Numbered from the stretch's first letter, positions 47,196 to 57,603 are shown. The stretch is 64,000 bases of DNA from DATFQI01 sp963816955 (GCA_963816955.1 CAWFME010000004.1:434001-498000); one strand, 5' to 3'. Notes: generated by a model from the sequence alone, not told the origin. Made by a program: numbers and translations.

Positions 47196-48163
47196 GTGGC
47201 TCCCATGGTGAGTTCGATGGTGGTGCCCTCGCCGGGCGTGGAGAAGATCGCGAGGTTGCCCCCGACCAGCAGCGCCCGCTCGCGCATGCCGGAGACGCCG
47301 AGGCGGTTGCGGCCGCGGCCGTTGCGGGCCTCGAAGCCCTTGCCGTCGTCGCGCACGCGCAGCACGCAGCGCCCGACGGTGTTGAGCTCGACGTCGACGC
47401 GCGAGGCGCCGGCGTGCTGGATGACGTTGGAGAGGCTCTCCTGCGTGACGCGGTAGATGACCAGCTTCTCCTCGTCGGAGAGCCTGGGCAGATCGCCGGT
47501 CGGAGGCAGGAAGCGCGAGCGGATGCCGGTGCGCTCGCCGAACGCGGCGATCTGGGAGGCGAGCGCCGGCACGAGGCCGTGGTCGTCGAGCGCGGTCGGG
47601 CGCAGCTCGCGGGCCAGGTGCAGCAGCTCGTCCATCGCCTGGGTGGCGAGCGCCTTCGTGTCGGCGAGCTCGTTGATCAGGTGCGGCGGGGCGTCGGCCA
47701 TCGTCGCCTCGAGCCGCAGCAGGATGCCGGTGAGCGCCTGGTTGACCTCGTCGTGCAGGTCCTGGGCGATCCGCGAGCGCTCCTGCTCCTGCGCGCGCAG
47801 GACCGCGCGGCCGGACTCGCGGCGCTCGTGCTCGAGCCGGCTCATCATGCGGTTGAAGTCCTTCGTGAGGCGCTGGACCTCGCTCGAGGCGCCGCGGATC
47901 TGCTCCGCGCGCATGCCGGGGGAGGTCAGGTCGACCTCGCTCATCGTCTCGACCAGGCGGCCCATCGGCTCCAGCCGGCGGCGCAGCAGCATCGAGTTGA
48001 GCAGCACGACCGCGAGCACGGCGAGGCCGATCAGCAGCAGGCCTTGCGTGCTGACCGCCTGGCTGAGGCGCTCGCGCGCGACGATCGCCGCGACGAAGGC
48101 GGTGACGGCGACGAGCACGGTGTTGACCGCGAGCACCTGGGTGAGCAGCGTGCGCTGGCGCAT
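47192..48163 (-). CDS. NarX/LiaS-type sensor histidine kinase
   Basis: 323 aa. Two transmembrane segments (about residues 8-28 and 41-60) enclose only a short extracytoplasmic loop, so sensing is probably intramembrane. A HAMP domain follows, then a HisKA_3 domain with the phospho-acceptor His in QERSRIAQDLHDEVNQAL, and an HATPase_c domain (VTQESLSNVIQHA, RDDGKGF, GVSGMRERA). Partner is the overlapping NarL-type regulator. Confidence 0.93.
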   Translation of the reverse strand: MRQRTLLTQVLAVNTVLVAVTAFVAAIVARERLSQAVSTQGLLLIGLAVLAVVLLNSMLLRRRLEPMGRLVETMSEVDLTSPGMRAEQIRGASSEVQRLTKDFNRMMSRLEHERRESGRAVLRAQEQERSRIAQDLHDEVNQALTGILLRLEATMADAPPHLINELADTKALATQAMDELLHLARELRPTALDDHGLVPALASQIAAFGERTGIRSRFLPPTGDLPRLSDEEKLVIYRVTQESLSNVIQHAGASRVDVELNTVGRCVLRVRDDGKGFEARNGRGRNRLGVSGMRERALLVGGNLAIFSTPGEGTTIELTMGAT

Positions 48164-48241
48164 TCGTTCACGTCATCGGCACGAGTCGGACATTCGTTGA
48201 TGGGGTGCGGGCCCGAGGGCGCTATCCTTCCTGAAGTATTG

Positions 48242-48265
48242 AATCCCGACCGAGTTCGAGGAATT
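48242..48265. promoter_or_regulatory. Weak dyad upstream of the rhodanese-ThiF gene
   Basis: An imperfect inverted repeat AATCCC...GGAATT lies 6-29 nt before the ATG at 48271, in an A+T-richer stretch. The position suits a repressor site for a sulfur-transfer gene, but only about half the arms pair. Confidence 0.2.
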
Positions 48266-48270
48266 TTCTG

Positions 48271-49464
48271 ATGAGCCCGTCCGGCGCGGAGGTCATCCGC
48301 CAGATCAAGAACCAGATCGAGGAGGTCGATCCCTCCGAGGTCAACGGCGCTGTGAGCAACGGCAACGGCAGCCGCCCCGTGCTGATCGACGTGCGCGAGA
48401 GCGACGAGTGGGACGCCGGCCACCTCCCGGGCGCCAAGCACGTCCCGCGCGGGCACCTCGAGTCGCGTATCGAGGGCGCCGTTCCCGACCGCTCCGCCAA
48501 CGTCGTCATCTACTGCGCCTCCGGCAACCGCTCGGCGCTCGCCGCGCACACGCTGCGCGAGCTGCTCGGCTACGAGAACGTGTCCTCGATGACCGGCGGC
48601 ATCACGCTCTGGAAGGACCGCGGCTACGACGTCGAGGTCCCGAAGTCGCTCTCCAAGGAGCAGCGCGAGCGCTACTCGCGCCACCTGCTCGTGCCCGAGA
48701 TCGGGCTCGAGGGCCAGACGAAGCTGCTCGAGGCCAAGGTGCTGCTGCTCGGCGCCGGCGGGCTCGGCTCGCCGACCGCGCTCTACCTGGCGGCGGCGGG
48801 CGTCGGCACGCTCGGCATCGTCGACGACGACGAGGTCGACCTCTCCAACCTGCAGCGCCAGGTCATCCACACGACCGACCGCATCGGCGTGCCGAAGGTC
48901 GACAGCGCCGAGCAGAGCGTCAAGGCGATCAACCCCGACGTGGAGGTCGTCAAGTACCAGACGCGCCTCGACGCCTCCAACATCATGGAGATCATCGACG
49001 GCTACGACGTGATCGTCGACGGCGTCGACAACTTCCCCACGCGCTACCTGCTCAACGACGCCACGGTGCGGCTCGGCATCCCGGTCGTGTCGGCCTCGAT
49101 CCTCGGCTTCGACGGGCAGCTCTCGGTCTTCAAGCCGCACGACGGCCCGTGCTACCGCTGCCTGTACCCCGTGCCGCCGCCCGCCGAGCTCGCGCCCTCC
49201 TGCGGCGCCAACGGCGTGCTCGGCGTGCTCCCGGGCACGATGGGCCTGCTGCAGGCGACCGAGGTCATCAAGCTCGTCACGGGCGCAGGCGAGCCGCTGG
49301 TCGGCCGCCTGCTGCTCTACGAAGCGCTCGGCGCGACGTTCACCGAGCTGAAGGTGCGCCGCGACCCGGAGTGCCCGATCTGCTCGAAGGACCCGTCCGA
49401 GATCACCGACGACGAGCTTGGCGTCTTCCCGGACTACGAGGCCTTCTGCGCCGCGGCCGGCTAG
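48271..49464 (+). CDS. Rhodanese-ThiF/MoeB fusion, sulfur-carrier activating enzyme
   Basis: 397 aa. Residues about 20-125 are a rhodanese domain (LIDVRESDEWDAGHLPGAKHVPRG, active Cys in VIYCASGNRSA); about 130-390 are an E1-like adenylating domain (LLLGAGGLGSPTALYLAAAGVGTLGIVDDDEVDLSNLQRQ in outline, zinc Cys pairs CYRC and CPIC). It would adenylate the C-terminus of the CysO/MoaD-like protein encoded next and transfer persulfide sulfur. The domain order is rhodanese first, the reverse of MoeZ and MOCS3. Confidence 0.92.
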   Translation: MSPSGAEVIRQIKNQIEEVDPSEVNGAVSNGNGSRPVLIDVRESDEWDAGHLPGAKHVPRGHLESRIEGAVPDRSANVVIYCASGNRSALAAHTLRELLGYENVSSMTGGITLWKDRGYDVEVPKSLSKEQRERYSRHLLVPEIGLEGQTKLLEAKVLLLGAGGLGSPTALYLAAAGVGTLGIVDDDEVDLSNLQRQVIHTTDRIGVPKVDSAEQSVKAINPDVEVVKYQTRLDASNIMEIIDGYDVIVDGVDNFPTRYLLNDATVRLGIPVVSASILGFDGQLSVFKPHDGPCYRCLYPVPPPAELAPSCGANGVLGVLPGTMGLLQATEVIKLVTGAGEPLVGRLLLYEALGATFTELKVRRDPECPICSKDPSEITDDELGVFPDYEAFCAAAG

Positions 49465-49490
49465 CTAGGGTGGGTGGGGAGTCAATTCTT

Positions 49491-49769
49491 ATGGCCACGA
49501 TCAAGATCCCGCCCGTGCTGCGCCCCTCCGTGGGCGGCGAGAAGGAGGTGCAGGCCGCCGGCGACGACGTCGGCGCGGTCCTGACGCAGCTCGCCGAGCA
49601 GCACCCCGCCACCCAGTCGCAGCTCTTCGGGGCCGACGGGTCGCTGAACCGCTACGTGAACGTCTACCTCAACGACGAGGACGTGCGCGTCCTCGACGGC
49701 CTCGGCACCGCGGTCAAGGAGAGCGACACGCTCGTCATCCTGCCCGCGATGGCCGGCGGCGCCGGTTAG
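49491..49769 (+). CDS. MoaD/ThiS/CysO-like sulfur carrier protein
   Basis: 92 aa β-grasp protein (MATIKIPPVLRPSVGGEKEV, RYVNVYLNDEDVR, LVILPAMAGGAG). Probably carries sulfur as a C-terminal thiocarboxylate for cysteine or cofactor synthesis, activated by the upstream rhodanese-ThiF protein (26 bp gap). Carrier proteins normally end in Gly-Gly; here two residues, Ala-Gly, follow GG, so either the last Gly is modified or a protease must trim the tail. Confidence 0.9.
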   Translation: MATIKIPPVLRPSVGGEKEVQAAGDDVGAVLTQLAEQHPATQSQLFGADGSLNRYVNVYLNDEDVRVLDGLGTAVKESDTLVILPAMAGGAG

Positions 49770-49786
49770 CCGCTCCTGCCGGTATC

Positions 49787-50896
49787 GTGGCCGCCGTGGC
49801 CACGATGCCGGGCCTGCGGCCGCTTGCCTTCGGGGAGATCCTCGACGTCGGGATCAAGCTCTGCCTGCGCAACTGGCGGGTGCTGGTCATGTGCGTCGTG
49901 TGGCTGGTGCTGCCGGCGCAGATCGTCTCGGTCTCCGTGCTGCTCTCGGTGGCGCCGGACGCGCTGGACCCGACCTCGCAGCAGGCCATCGAGCCGGGGG
50001 AGGAGACGCGCTTCTTCGTCGCACAGGGCGTCAGCGCGCTGATCCAAGGGCTCGTCTACCTCGTCGCGACGGCGGCCTGCTTCAAGGCGATCGCGGACGC
50101 CTACCTCGGCGCCGGCCCGACCGCCAAGCGCTCGCTGGGGTTCGGCCTGCGGCGGGTGCCGCGGCTGCTCGCCCTCTCGATCATCTCGGGTCTGGCCCTC
50201 GCGGTCCCGTTCGGCGCGGTCGTGGGGCTGGCCGCTCTGACGACCGAGGCGGTGCTCGCCCTGTTCCTGCTCGCGATCCCGGCGGCGATCTACGTCGGCG
50301 TGTCGTGGTCGCTCGGCACCTGCGCGCTGCTCTTCGAGGACGTCGGGCCGGTCAAGGCGCTGCGCCGCTCGTGGGCGCTCGTGCACGGGAGCTGGTGGCG
50401 CGTGTTCGGCGTGCTGGCCGTCGGCGTGATCCTCGTGAGCCTCCTCTCGGGCGTGCTGCAGGGGATGCTGACGCTGATCCCGGCCGCGCTGGCCGACGGC
50501 AACGACGCGGTGCTCGCGCTCGCCTCGGTGATCGGGGGCACGGTGGCGGTGACGCTGACGACGCCCTTCACCGCCGCGGTGTTCTCGCTCGTCTACTTCG
50601 ACCAGCGGGTCCGGCGCGAGGGCTTCGACCTCGAGCTGCTGGCCGAGGGCCTCGGCGAGCGCCCGCCGGAGCCCGGCGCCGCGGGCGTGCAGGACTACCG
50701 CCCGCAGGAGATCACGCCCGAGCAGCGCGCGCAGGCCCCGTACTGGCCCCCGCCGCCGGGCTGGCAGCCGCCGCCCGCCGCGACCGAGCCCGAGCCGCAA
50801 CCCGAGCCGCCGCCGCCCCCGCCCGGCGGCTGGCAGCCGCCGACCCCGGGGCGCTGGCCCCCCGAGACGCCCGAGCGCGGACCCGGCGGGCTGTGA
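49787..50896 (+). CDS. Polytopic membrane protein with Pro-rich C-terminal tail (DUF7847-like)
   Basis: 369 aa from a GTG at 49787. About six hydrophobic segments between residues 25 and 270 (GDPD-type membrane domain, KCLRNWRVLV... and SWALVHGSWWRVFGVLAV). The last 80 residues are an extremely Pro/Gln/Glu-rich tail (EPEPQPEPPPPPPGGWQPP), probably extended and surface-exposed. First gene of the MoxR-containing membrane operon; its TGA overlaps the next GTG. Confidence 0.75.
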   Translation: MAAVATMPGLRPLAFGEILDVGIKLCLRNWRVLVMCVVWLVLPAQIVSVSVLLSVAPDALDPTSQQAIEPGEETRFFVAQGVSALIQGLVYLVATAACFKAIADAYLGAGPTAKRSLGFGLRRVPRLLALSIISGLALAVPFGAVVGLAALTTEAVLALFLLAIPAAIYVGVSWSLGTCALLFEDVGPVKALRRSWALVHGSWWRVFGVLAVGVILVSLLSGVLQGMLTLIPAALADGNDAVLALASVIGGTVAVTLTTPFTAAVFSLVYFDQRVRREGFDLELLAEGLGERPPEPGAAGVQDYRPQEITPEQRAQAPYWPPPPGWQPPPAATEPEPQPEPPPPPPGGWQPPTPGRWPPETPERGPGGL

Positions 50897-51786
50897 GCGC
50901 GCGCCGCGTCGTCGCGGCTGCCGTGCTCGCCCTCGCGCTCGCCGGCGTGCGGGCCGATCTCGCCGCCGCCACGGAGGTCAGCGCGACGGAGCTGCGCGAG
51001 CTCGCGCAGCGCGCGGCGGACGACCCGGCGGCCCTGGAGCGCCTGCGCGGGGTCGACGCCGTCGACGGCGCCGCCGTGGACGTCGGCGCCGCACTCGACG
51101 AGGCGACGGGCGAGGAGCTGCGCGAGCGTCTGGAGGCGCTCGCCGCTCCGCCGGCCGCGGGCGAGTCCGGCACCACCCCCGCCGCCCCGCGTGGGGGCGA
51201 GCCCGCCACCACCGCCGTTGGCGCGCGCGCGGACGCGCGCGAGATCCTCGCCGAGCGCCGCTTCCGCGGCACCCGCGTGCAGGGCCCGTTCCGCGGCCTG
51301 CTCGACCGGATCGGGCGCTGGCTGGCGCCGCTCGGCGACCTCGTGCCGCGGCTGGACCGGACCCTGCCGGGCGGCCGCGCGGTCGTCTGGACCCTGCTCG
51401 CGGCCGCGGTGCTCGGCCTCGGCTGGCTGCTCGCGGGCCGGACGATCCGCCGGCGCGCGGCGCTCGCGGCGGCCGCCGGGAGTGGCGGTCCCGGCCGGCG
51501 CGAGTCGCCGGGCGAGCTCGAGCGCCGCGCGGAGGAGGCTGAGCGCCGCGGCGAGCACGAGGCGGCCCTGCGCCTGCGCTTCCGGGCGGGCCTGCTCCGG
51601 CTCGACGCCCGCGGGTCGATCGACTACCGCCCGTCGCTGCAGACCCACGAGGTCTCCTCGGCGCTGCACTCGGACGCCTTCGACCGCCTCGCCGCCGGCT
51701 TCGACGAGGTCGTCTACGGCGAGCGCCCCGCCAGCTCCGACGACGTCGACGCCGCCCGCCGCGACTGGGAGGCGGTGCTCCGGTGA
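50893..51786 (+). CDS. DUF4129 domain membrane protein
   Basis: 297 aa from a GTG at 50893. Signal-like N-terminus (RRVVAAAVLALALAGVRADLAAA), acidic extracytoplasmic region, one transmembrane segment (AVVWTLLAAAVLGLGWLLAG, about residues 158-177) and a cytoplasmic DUF4129 domain (FRAGLLRLDARGSIDYRPS, THEVSSALHSDAFDRLAAGFDEVVYG). Family members co-occur with MoxR and DUF58 proteins. Overlaps both neighbours by GTGA. Confidence 0.85.
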   Translation: MSARRVVAAAVLALALAGVRADLAAATEVSATELRELAQRAADDPAALERLRGVDAVDGAAVDVGAALDEATGEELRERLEALAAPPAAGESGTTPAAPRGGEPATTAVGARADAREILAERRFRGTRVQGPFRGLLDRIGRWLAPLGDLVPRLDRTLPGGRAVVWTLLAAAVLGLGWLLAGRTIRRRAALAAAAGSGGPGRRESPGELERRAEEAERRGEHEAALRLRFRAGLLRLDARGSIDYRPSLQTHEVSSALHSDAFDRLAAGFDEVVYGERPASSDDVDAARRDWEAVLR

Positions 51787-52906
51787 CCCCGTCCCGGCGT
51801 GGCCCCCAGACCCCCGGCGGGCGGTTCGCGGCCGGGCTCGCGATCGCGTTGCTGGCGTTCTCGCTGCTCGTGCTCGCCGTCGACCGGCTGGCGCCGCAGC
51901 CCGAGGGGCCCGACTCCTCGGCGTACGCGACCGCGCCCGCCGGCCTCGCGGCGTTCGCCGACCTGCTCGCCCGCCACGGCGTCACCGTCGAGCGCCGTCG
52001 CCGGCCGGTCGCCGAGGGCGCGGCGCCGGCGCGCGGGACGCTCGTCGTGCTCGACCCGCGCGCGGTCGAGCCCGCGGAGGCGCGCGCGATCGCGGACTGG
52101 GTCCTGGCGGGCGGCCGGCTCGTGACGGGCGGCGAGCGCGGCGCCGCCTGGCTCCCGGACCGGCTCGGGACGGCCATCCCGTCGCGGGAGGACGGCGACG
52201 CCCGCACCGCGCCCGTGCTCGCGCCCGTGCCGGAGACCGCCGGCGTGCGCAGCGTCCGCGCCGTCGAGGGCGGCGAGCTCCAGGACCTCGGCGGGGCGCT
52301 CCCCCTGCTCGGGCCGGAGGACGCGCCGCTGGCCGCGCTCGTGCTCGCGGGCCGCGGGCGCGTGATCGTGCTCGCCGACGCCTCGCCGCTGCAGAACCGC
52401 GGGCTCGCCGCGCAGGACAACGCCGCCTTCGCGCTCGCGCTCTCGACGCCCGGCGAGCCGGTCACGTTCCTGGAGACGGTCCACGGCTACGGCGCCGCGA
52501 CCGGCCTCGGCGCGCTGCCGGCCGGCGCCCGCTGGGGGCTGCTCGGCCTGCTGCTCGCCGGGCTCGCGTTCGCCTGGAGCCACGCCCGCCGGATCGGGCC
52601 GCCCGAGGATGCCGAGCGCCCGCTTCCGCCGCCGCGCGCCGACTACGTCGACGCGCTCGCGGGCTCGCTCGCGCGCACGGGCCGGCCCGCCGAGGTCGCA
52701 CGGCCGCTGCGCGCCGCGGCGCGTGACGGGCTGGCCCGCCGGGCCGGCCTCGGGCCCGACCCGGACGACGAGGAGCTGCGCGCCGCCGCGGCCCGGATGG
52801 GCCTCGGCGACGCGGAGACGGCGGCGCTGCTGCGCGAGCCCGATGATCTGCAGGGCGCGCTGGCCGCGGGCCGCGCACTGGCGGCCGTCAACGGGAGGGA
52901 GGCGGG

Positions 52907-52910
<4 letters not shown>
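51783..52910 (+). CDS. DUF4350 domain protein
   Basis: 375 aa. Transmembrane segments at about residues 16-35 and 259-277 enclose a Rossmann-like extracytoplasmic DUF4350 domain (SAYATAPAGLAAFADLLARHGVTVERRRRP, LVVLDPRAVEPAEARAIADWVLAGGRLVTGG in outline). The C-terminal cytoplasmic part is helical. Start GTG overlaps the DUF4129 stop; its TGA overlaps the MoxR ATG. Confidence 0.82.
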
Positions 52911-53836
<926 letters not shown>

Positions 53837-53840
53837 GCGC

Positions 53841-55107
53841 GTGAGCCCGACGCCCCGCACGGCGGCGCTGCTCGCGGTGCTGGCGCTCGCGGCGTTCGTC
53901 GTGCCGCTGCCGGTCGGCGGCGCTCGCGGCGCTCGCCCTGCTGGCGGCGGTGGCCGTGGACGCGCGCACGGCGCGGCGGGCGCCCGCCGTCGAGCGCGCG
54001 GTGCCCGCCGTGCTGGCCCGCGGCGTGCCGGTGCCGCTGCGGGTGAGCGCCGAGGCTGCGCCGTCGGTGCGGGTGCGCCTGCGGCAGGCGGTGCCGCCCG
54101 GGATGGCGCTCGCGCCGGCGGAGGCCGAGGGCGAGCTCGCCGCCGAGCTCGTGCCGCGCCTGCGCGGGCGCCACGAGCTGCCCGCGGTCGGCACGCGCTC
54201 GACCGGCCCGCTCGGGCTCGCCGCCTGGCACCACGAGCCAGGCTCGCCGGCCGCCGTCTCGGTCTACCCGGACCTGCTCGCCGCGCGGCGGCTCGCGCTG
54301 TCCGTGCGCCAGGGCCGCTTCCGCGACCAGGGGATCACCGCCCGCGGCCCGCTCGGGCTCGGCACGGAGTTCGAGCTCGTGCGCGACTACCTGCCCGACG
54401 ACGACGTGCGGCAGGTCAACTGGCGCGCGACCGCGCGGATGGGCCGCCCGATGAGCAACCAGTACCGCACCGAGCAGGACCGCGACGTGATCGCGGTCGT
54501 CGACGCCGGGCGCCTGTCCGCCGCGCCGCTGCCGTCCGCGGCCGGCGGTCCGACCCCCACGGTGCTCGACGCCTGCCTGGACGCGCTGACCGCGCTCGCG
54601 CTGGTCGCCGACGAGGCCGGCGACCGCTTCGGCGCGATCGCCTTCGACGACGAGGTCCGCTTCGCCGCCCGCCCGGGCCGCGCGCGGGGCGCCGCGGTCG
54701 TGCGCTCGCTGTTCGACCTCCAGGCGCGCCCCGTCGAGTCCGACTACGAGGCGGCCTTCCGCCGCGTCGAGGGAGCCAAGCGCGCGTTCGTGCTCGTGCT
54801 CTGCGACCTGCTCGAGGAGGCCGCCGCGCGCCCGCTCGTCCAGGCCGTCCCGGTGCTGGCCCGCCGCCACGCGGTCGTCGTCGCCAGCCCGGCGGACCCG
54901 GCGCTCGAGGCGCTCGCGAGCACCGCCCCCGACACCGAGGGCGCGCTCGCCCGCGCCGCCGTCGCGCTCGAGGTCCGCACGGCCAGGGCGCGAGCCGCGG
55001 CGCTCGTGCGCGGGGCCGGGGCGCAGGTGCTCGAGGCGCCGGCCTCGCGCCTGCCGAGCGCTTGCGTCGCGGCGTACCTGCGGGCGAAGGCGCGGGCGCG
55101 GCTGTAG
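53841..55107 (+). pseudogene. DUF58 (VWA-like) membrane protein, frameshifted near 53922
   Basis: The N-terminus reads from a GTG at 53841 (VSPTPRTAALLAVLALAAFVVPLPVGG), the first transmembrane segment. Around 53918-53930 the frame must move +1 to continue LAALALLAAVAVDARTARRAPAVERAVPAVL and then the complete DUF58 region (GTEFELVRDYLPDDDVRQVNWRATARMG in outline, IAVVDAGR, VLCDLLEE) to TAG 55105-55107. Together these make about 421 aa, normal length. Both flanks look conserved, so either a recent mutation or an assembly indel in the GGCGGCGC run. It would be the MoxR partner. Confidence 0.75.
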
Positions 55108-55116
55108 CGCGAGGCG

Positions 55117-55290
55117 AACGTCAACTGCGGCTGGGTAGGGGAGCGAGGGAGCCACCCGCAGCGCCCGCTCCGGAGCGCGAGCCCGCGCGATCCGCTCCGA
55201 ACGCGAGCGGTGGATTAGTCGGTCTCAGCCCGAGTTATCCACCGCTCGAGGCAGATCGGGGCGCTCCGGGCAACCCCTCACCGCCGTTAG
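55117..55290 (-). repeat. Structured intergenic repeat element, copy B
   Basis: About 174 bp between the DUF58 and SpoIIM genes, in reverse orientation relative to copy A at 17384. The centre is a perfect 12-bp inverted repeat CGAGCGGTGGAT (55204-55215) and ATCCACCGCTCG (55237-55248) with a 21-nt loop. Shared blocks are GCCACCCGCAGCGCCCGC (55151-55168) and GGCAGATCGGGGC (55250-55262). An extra insertion of about 25 bp (around 55170-55195) precedes the stem. Stem tips differ from copy A but remain paired. Confidence 0.75.
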
Positions 55291-56231
55291 CGCCGGCGCC
55301 CCCGCCACGCCACGAGCCCCCAGAACACGCCGAACAGCGCGCCACCAATCCCCAACTGCACGCCCACCGGCAACTCCGGGCCGGTCGCGAACCCCTCGAG
55401 CACCCCGCAGAGCACGAGCCACGGCACGGTGCCGAGCGCGAGCTCGACCGCTCCCCGTGCTTCGGCGACGACCGCCGGCCCGCGGCGCCCCGGCCCCGGG
55501 GCGATGATCGCCCAGCCGAGCCGGAGCCCGGCGATCCCCCCGACGACGATGCAGGACAGCTCGAGCGGGCCGTGGGAGGAGACCAGCCGCAGGAACGCGG
55601 TGCCGTTGCCGGCCGCGAAGGCCAGCCCGCCGACGACCCCGAGGATCAGCCCGTTGAACAGCAGCGCCAGCACCGTGCCGACGCCCGCGAGGATGCCGCC
55701 GGCGAACGCGGTGAGGGTCACCTGGATGTTGTTGACCATCACCTGGGCGGAGAAGGCCGCGGCCGTCTCGGCGTCGAAGTCGCGCCCCTCGGGCGGTGGA
55801 TCGGCGGCCGCCTGCAGCTCCCCCGGCACCAGCCCGAGCGCGGCGCCCGGGTCGGCGCTCGCCCACAGCGCGCCGGCGACGGCCGGCCCGAGCAGCAGCA
55901 GCCACGCCACCAGGATCAACACGGGCCGCTCGGCGAGCCGCTGCCAGTAGCCGCGCGAGAGGAACGCCCGCACGGCCCCGCCCCGCGGCGCCTGGCCGTA
56001 GACCGCGCCGCGGGCGCCCACCACGAGCGCCTCGAGCCGCGCGACGACCGGGTCGCCCGGGAAGCGCCGGCGCGCGTAGGCCAGGTCGGCGGCGGCGCCG
56101 CGGTAGAGCGCGCCGAGCTCGCGCACCCCGTCGGGCCCGAGGCGCTCTGGCCGGCCGCTCGCACGCGCGAGCGCGTCCTGGAGCCGCCGCCAGTCCTCGC
56201 CGCGCTTCGACTCGAAGTCGGCCAGCCTCAC
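55287..56231 (-). CDS. SpoIIM-like (stage II sporulation protein M) membrane protein
   Basis: 314 aa from a GTG at 56231. Soluble helical N-terminus (DFESKRGEDWRRLQDALARA) and about five hydrophobic segments after residue 100; the conserved SSHGPLELSCIVVGGIAGLRLGW block marks the family. In Bacillus SpoIIM helps engulfment, but relatives in non-sporulating actinobacteria cluster with RDD, MoxR and DUF58 genes, as here. Divergent from the RDD gene (34 bp). Confidence 0.88.
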   Translation of the reverse strand: MRLADFESKRGEDWRRLQDALARASGRPERLGPDGVRELGALYRGAAADLAYARRRFPGDPVVARLEALVVGARGAVYGQAPRGGAVRAFLSRGYWQRLAERPVLILVAWLLLLGPAVAGALWASADPGAALGLVPGELQAAADPPPEGRDFDAETAAAFSAQVMVNNIQVTLTAFAGGILAGVGTVLALLFNGLILGVVGGLAFAAGNGTAFLRLVSSHGPLELSCIVVGGIAGLRLGWAIIAPGPGRRGPAVVAEARGAVELALGTVPWLVLCGVLEGFATGPELPVGVQLGIGGALFGVFWGLVAWRGRRR

Positions 56232-56265
56232 GAGCGATCAGGATCCGTCAACGTTCACTGGACCC

Positions 56266-56991
56266 GTGGAGTATGAGGACACCCGGACGATCGCGACGCC
56301 GGAGGGCGTCGAGCTGCGCCTGCGCCTGGCGGGCGTCGGCTCGCGCTTCGCCGCCGGGATGATCGACTTCACGATCAAGAGCGCGATCGTGCTCGTGATC
56401 GCGCTCCTGTTCGGCGTCGGCATCGGCGGCATCCCGGCGCTGATCGCCAGCGGTGCGGCCCTGCTGTTCGGGATGGTGTTCTTCGACGTGCTGTTCGAGG
56501 TCCGCTCGGGCGGGCGCACGCCGGGCAAGCGCGCGCTCGGCCTGCGGGTGGTGATGCAGGACGGGCGCCCGGTCGGCCTGCGCGCGAGCGCGGTCCGCAA
56601 CCTGTTGCGGCTGATCGAGGGGCTGCCGCTGTCCTACGTCCCGGCGATCGTGTCCATCCTCGCGACGCGCTCCAACCAACGTCTCGGCGACCTCGCCGCG
56701 GGCACCGTCGTCGTGCACGAGAAGCCGGCGACCGCGAGCGGGAGCACGGACTGGAGGCGCCCCGTGCCGTCCTACACCGAGACATGGGACGTCTCCGCGG
56801 TGACCGCGCAGGAGCTGGCGGCGGTACGCGACTTCCTGCGCCGCCGCAGCGAGTTCACCCCGGAGGCGCGCACGGCGCTCGCAACGCGGCTGGCGGCGGC
56901 GCTGCAGGGCCGCGTGTCCGGGGTGCGGAGCGAGACGCCGCCCGAGCGCTTCCTCGAGGACCTGGCCGCCGCGAAGGCCTCGCGCCGCTGA
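56266..56991 (+). CDS. RDD-family membrane protein
   Basis: 241 aa from a GTG at 56266. RDD domain: GSRFAAGMIDFTIKS (the R-D pair), three hydrophobic segments within about residues 35-80 and 120-136, and GRTPGKRALGLRVV, the second conserved block. The last 90 residues are a soluble helical tail. RDD proteins include ion antiporters. Divergent from SpoIIM. Confidence 0.85.
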   Translation: MEYEDTRTIATPEGVELRLRLAGVGSRFAAGMIDFTIKSAIVLVIALLFGVGIGGIPALIASGAALLFGMVFFDVLFEVRSGGRTPGKRALGLRVVMQDGRPVGLRASAVRNLLRLIEGLPLSYVPAIVSILATRSNQRLGDLAAGTVVVHEKPATASGSTDWRRPVPSYTETWDVSAVTAQELAAVRDFLRRRSEFTPEARTALATRLAAALQGRVSGVRSETPPERFLEDLAAAKASRR

Positions 56992-57067
56992 CGGGCACTT
57001 GCAGGGCACCTCGATCCAGTGTGGAATCTCCAGCAGACGATTCTCGTCGCCCCACGAGGGAGGGTGC

Positions 57068-57580
57068 ATGTCAGACCTGCCAGGCCAGACCAGCGGTACG
57101 ACGGGCGCTCCGCCCGGAGGCGAGCAACCGGGCTACCAGCAACAACCGCCCGTCGCGTACTCGGGCGACGGCCCGTCGGGGCCGCGCGCCGGCTTCTGGC
57201 GCCGCTTCGGGGCCTACTTCATCGACGCGATCATCCTCGGCATCGTGCAGGGGATCCTGACGGCGATCTTCAGCGACAGCGCTGGCATCGCCTATCTGCT
57301 GTCGGTGGCCATCACCTGGGGCTACTTCACGTACTTCGAGGGCGGCCCGCGCGGCCAGACCGTCGGCAAGATGGCGCTCTCGATCCGCGTGATCGACCTC
57401 AAGGGCGGCGGCTCGATCGGCTTCGGCCGCGCCTTCATCCGCCAGCTCGTGAGGATCGTCTCGGGCCTTGTGATCCTGCTCGGCTACCTGTGGATGCTCT
57501 GGGACCGCGAGAAGCAGACGTGGCACGACAAGGCCGCCGGCTCCGTCGTGGTGCCGGTCGATGCCTACCCCGTGACGTAA
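57068..57580 (+). CDS. RDD-family membrane protein with Pro/Gln-rich N-terminus
   Basis: 170 aa. The first 38 residues are disordered and Gly/Pro/Gln-rich (GQTSGTTGAPPGGEQPGYQQQ). The RDD domain follows: GFWRRFGAYFIDAIILGIV, GGPRGQTVGKMALSIRVID, HDKAAGSVVV, with three hydrophobic segments. The ATG at 57068 has a GAGGGAGG SD. Ends just upstream of a strong hairpin. Confidence 0.85.
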   Translation: MSDLPGQTSGTTGAPPGGEQPGYQQQPPVAYSGDGPSGPRAGFWRRFGAYFIDAIILGIVQGILTAIFSDSAGIAYLLSVAITWGYFTYFEGGPRGQTVGKMALSIRVIDLKGGGSIGFGRAFIRQLVRIVSGLVILLGYLWMLWDREKQTWHDKAAGSVVVPVDAYPVT

Positions 57581-57603
57581 GCGTCCGCACTTCCGACGTG
57601 ATC

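Noticed and set aside
48161..48198. Direct repeat CATTCGTT at the kinase start and 30 bp upstream
   Set aside because: Short and imperfectly extended; no evidence that it is a binding site.
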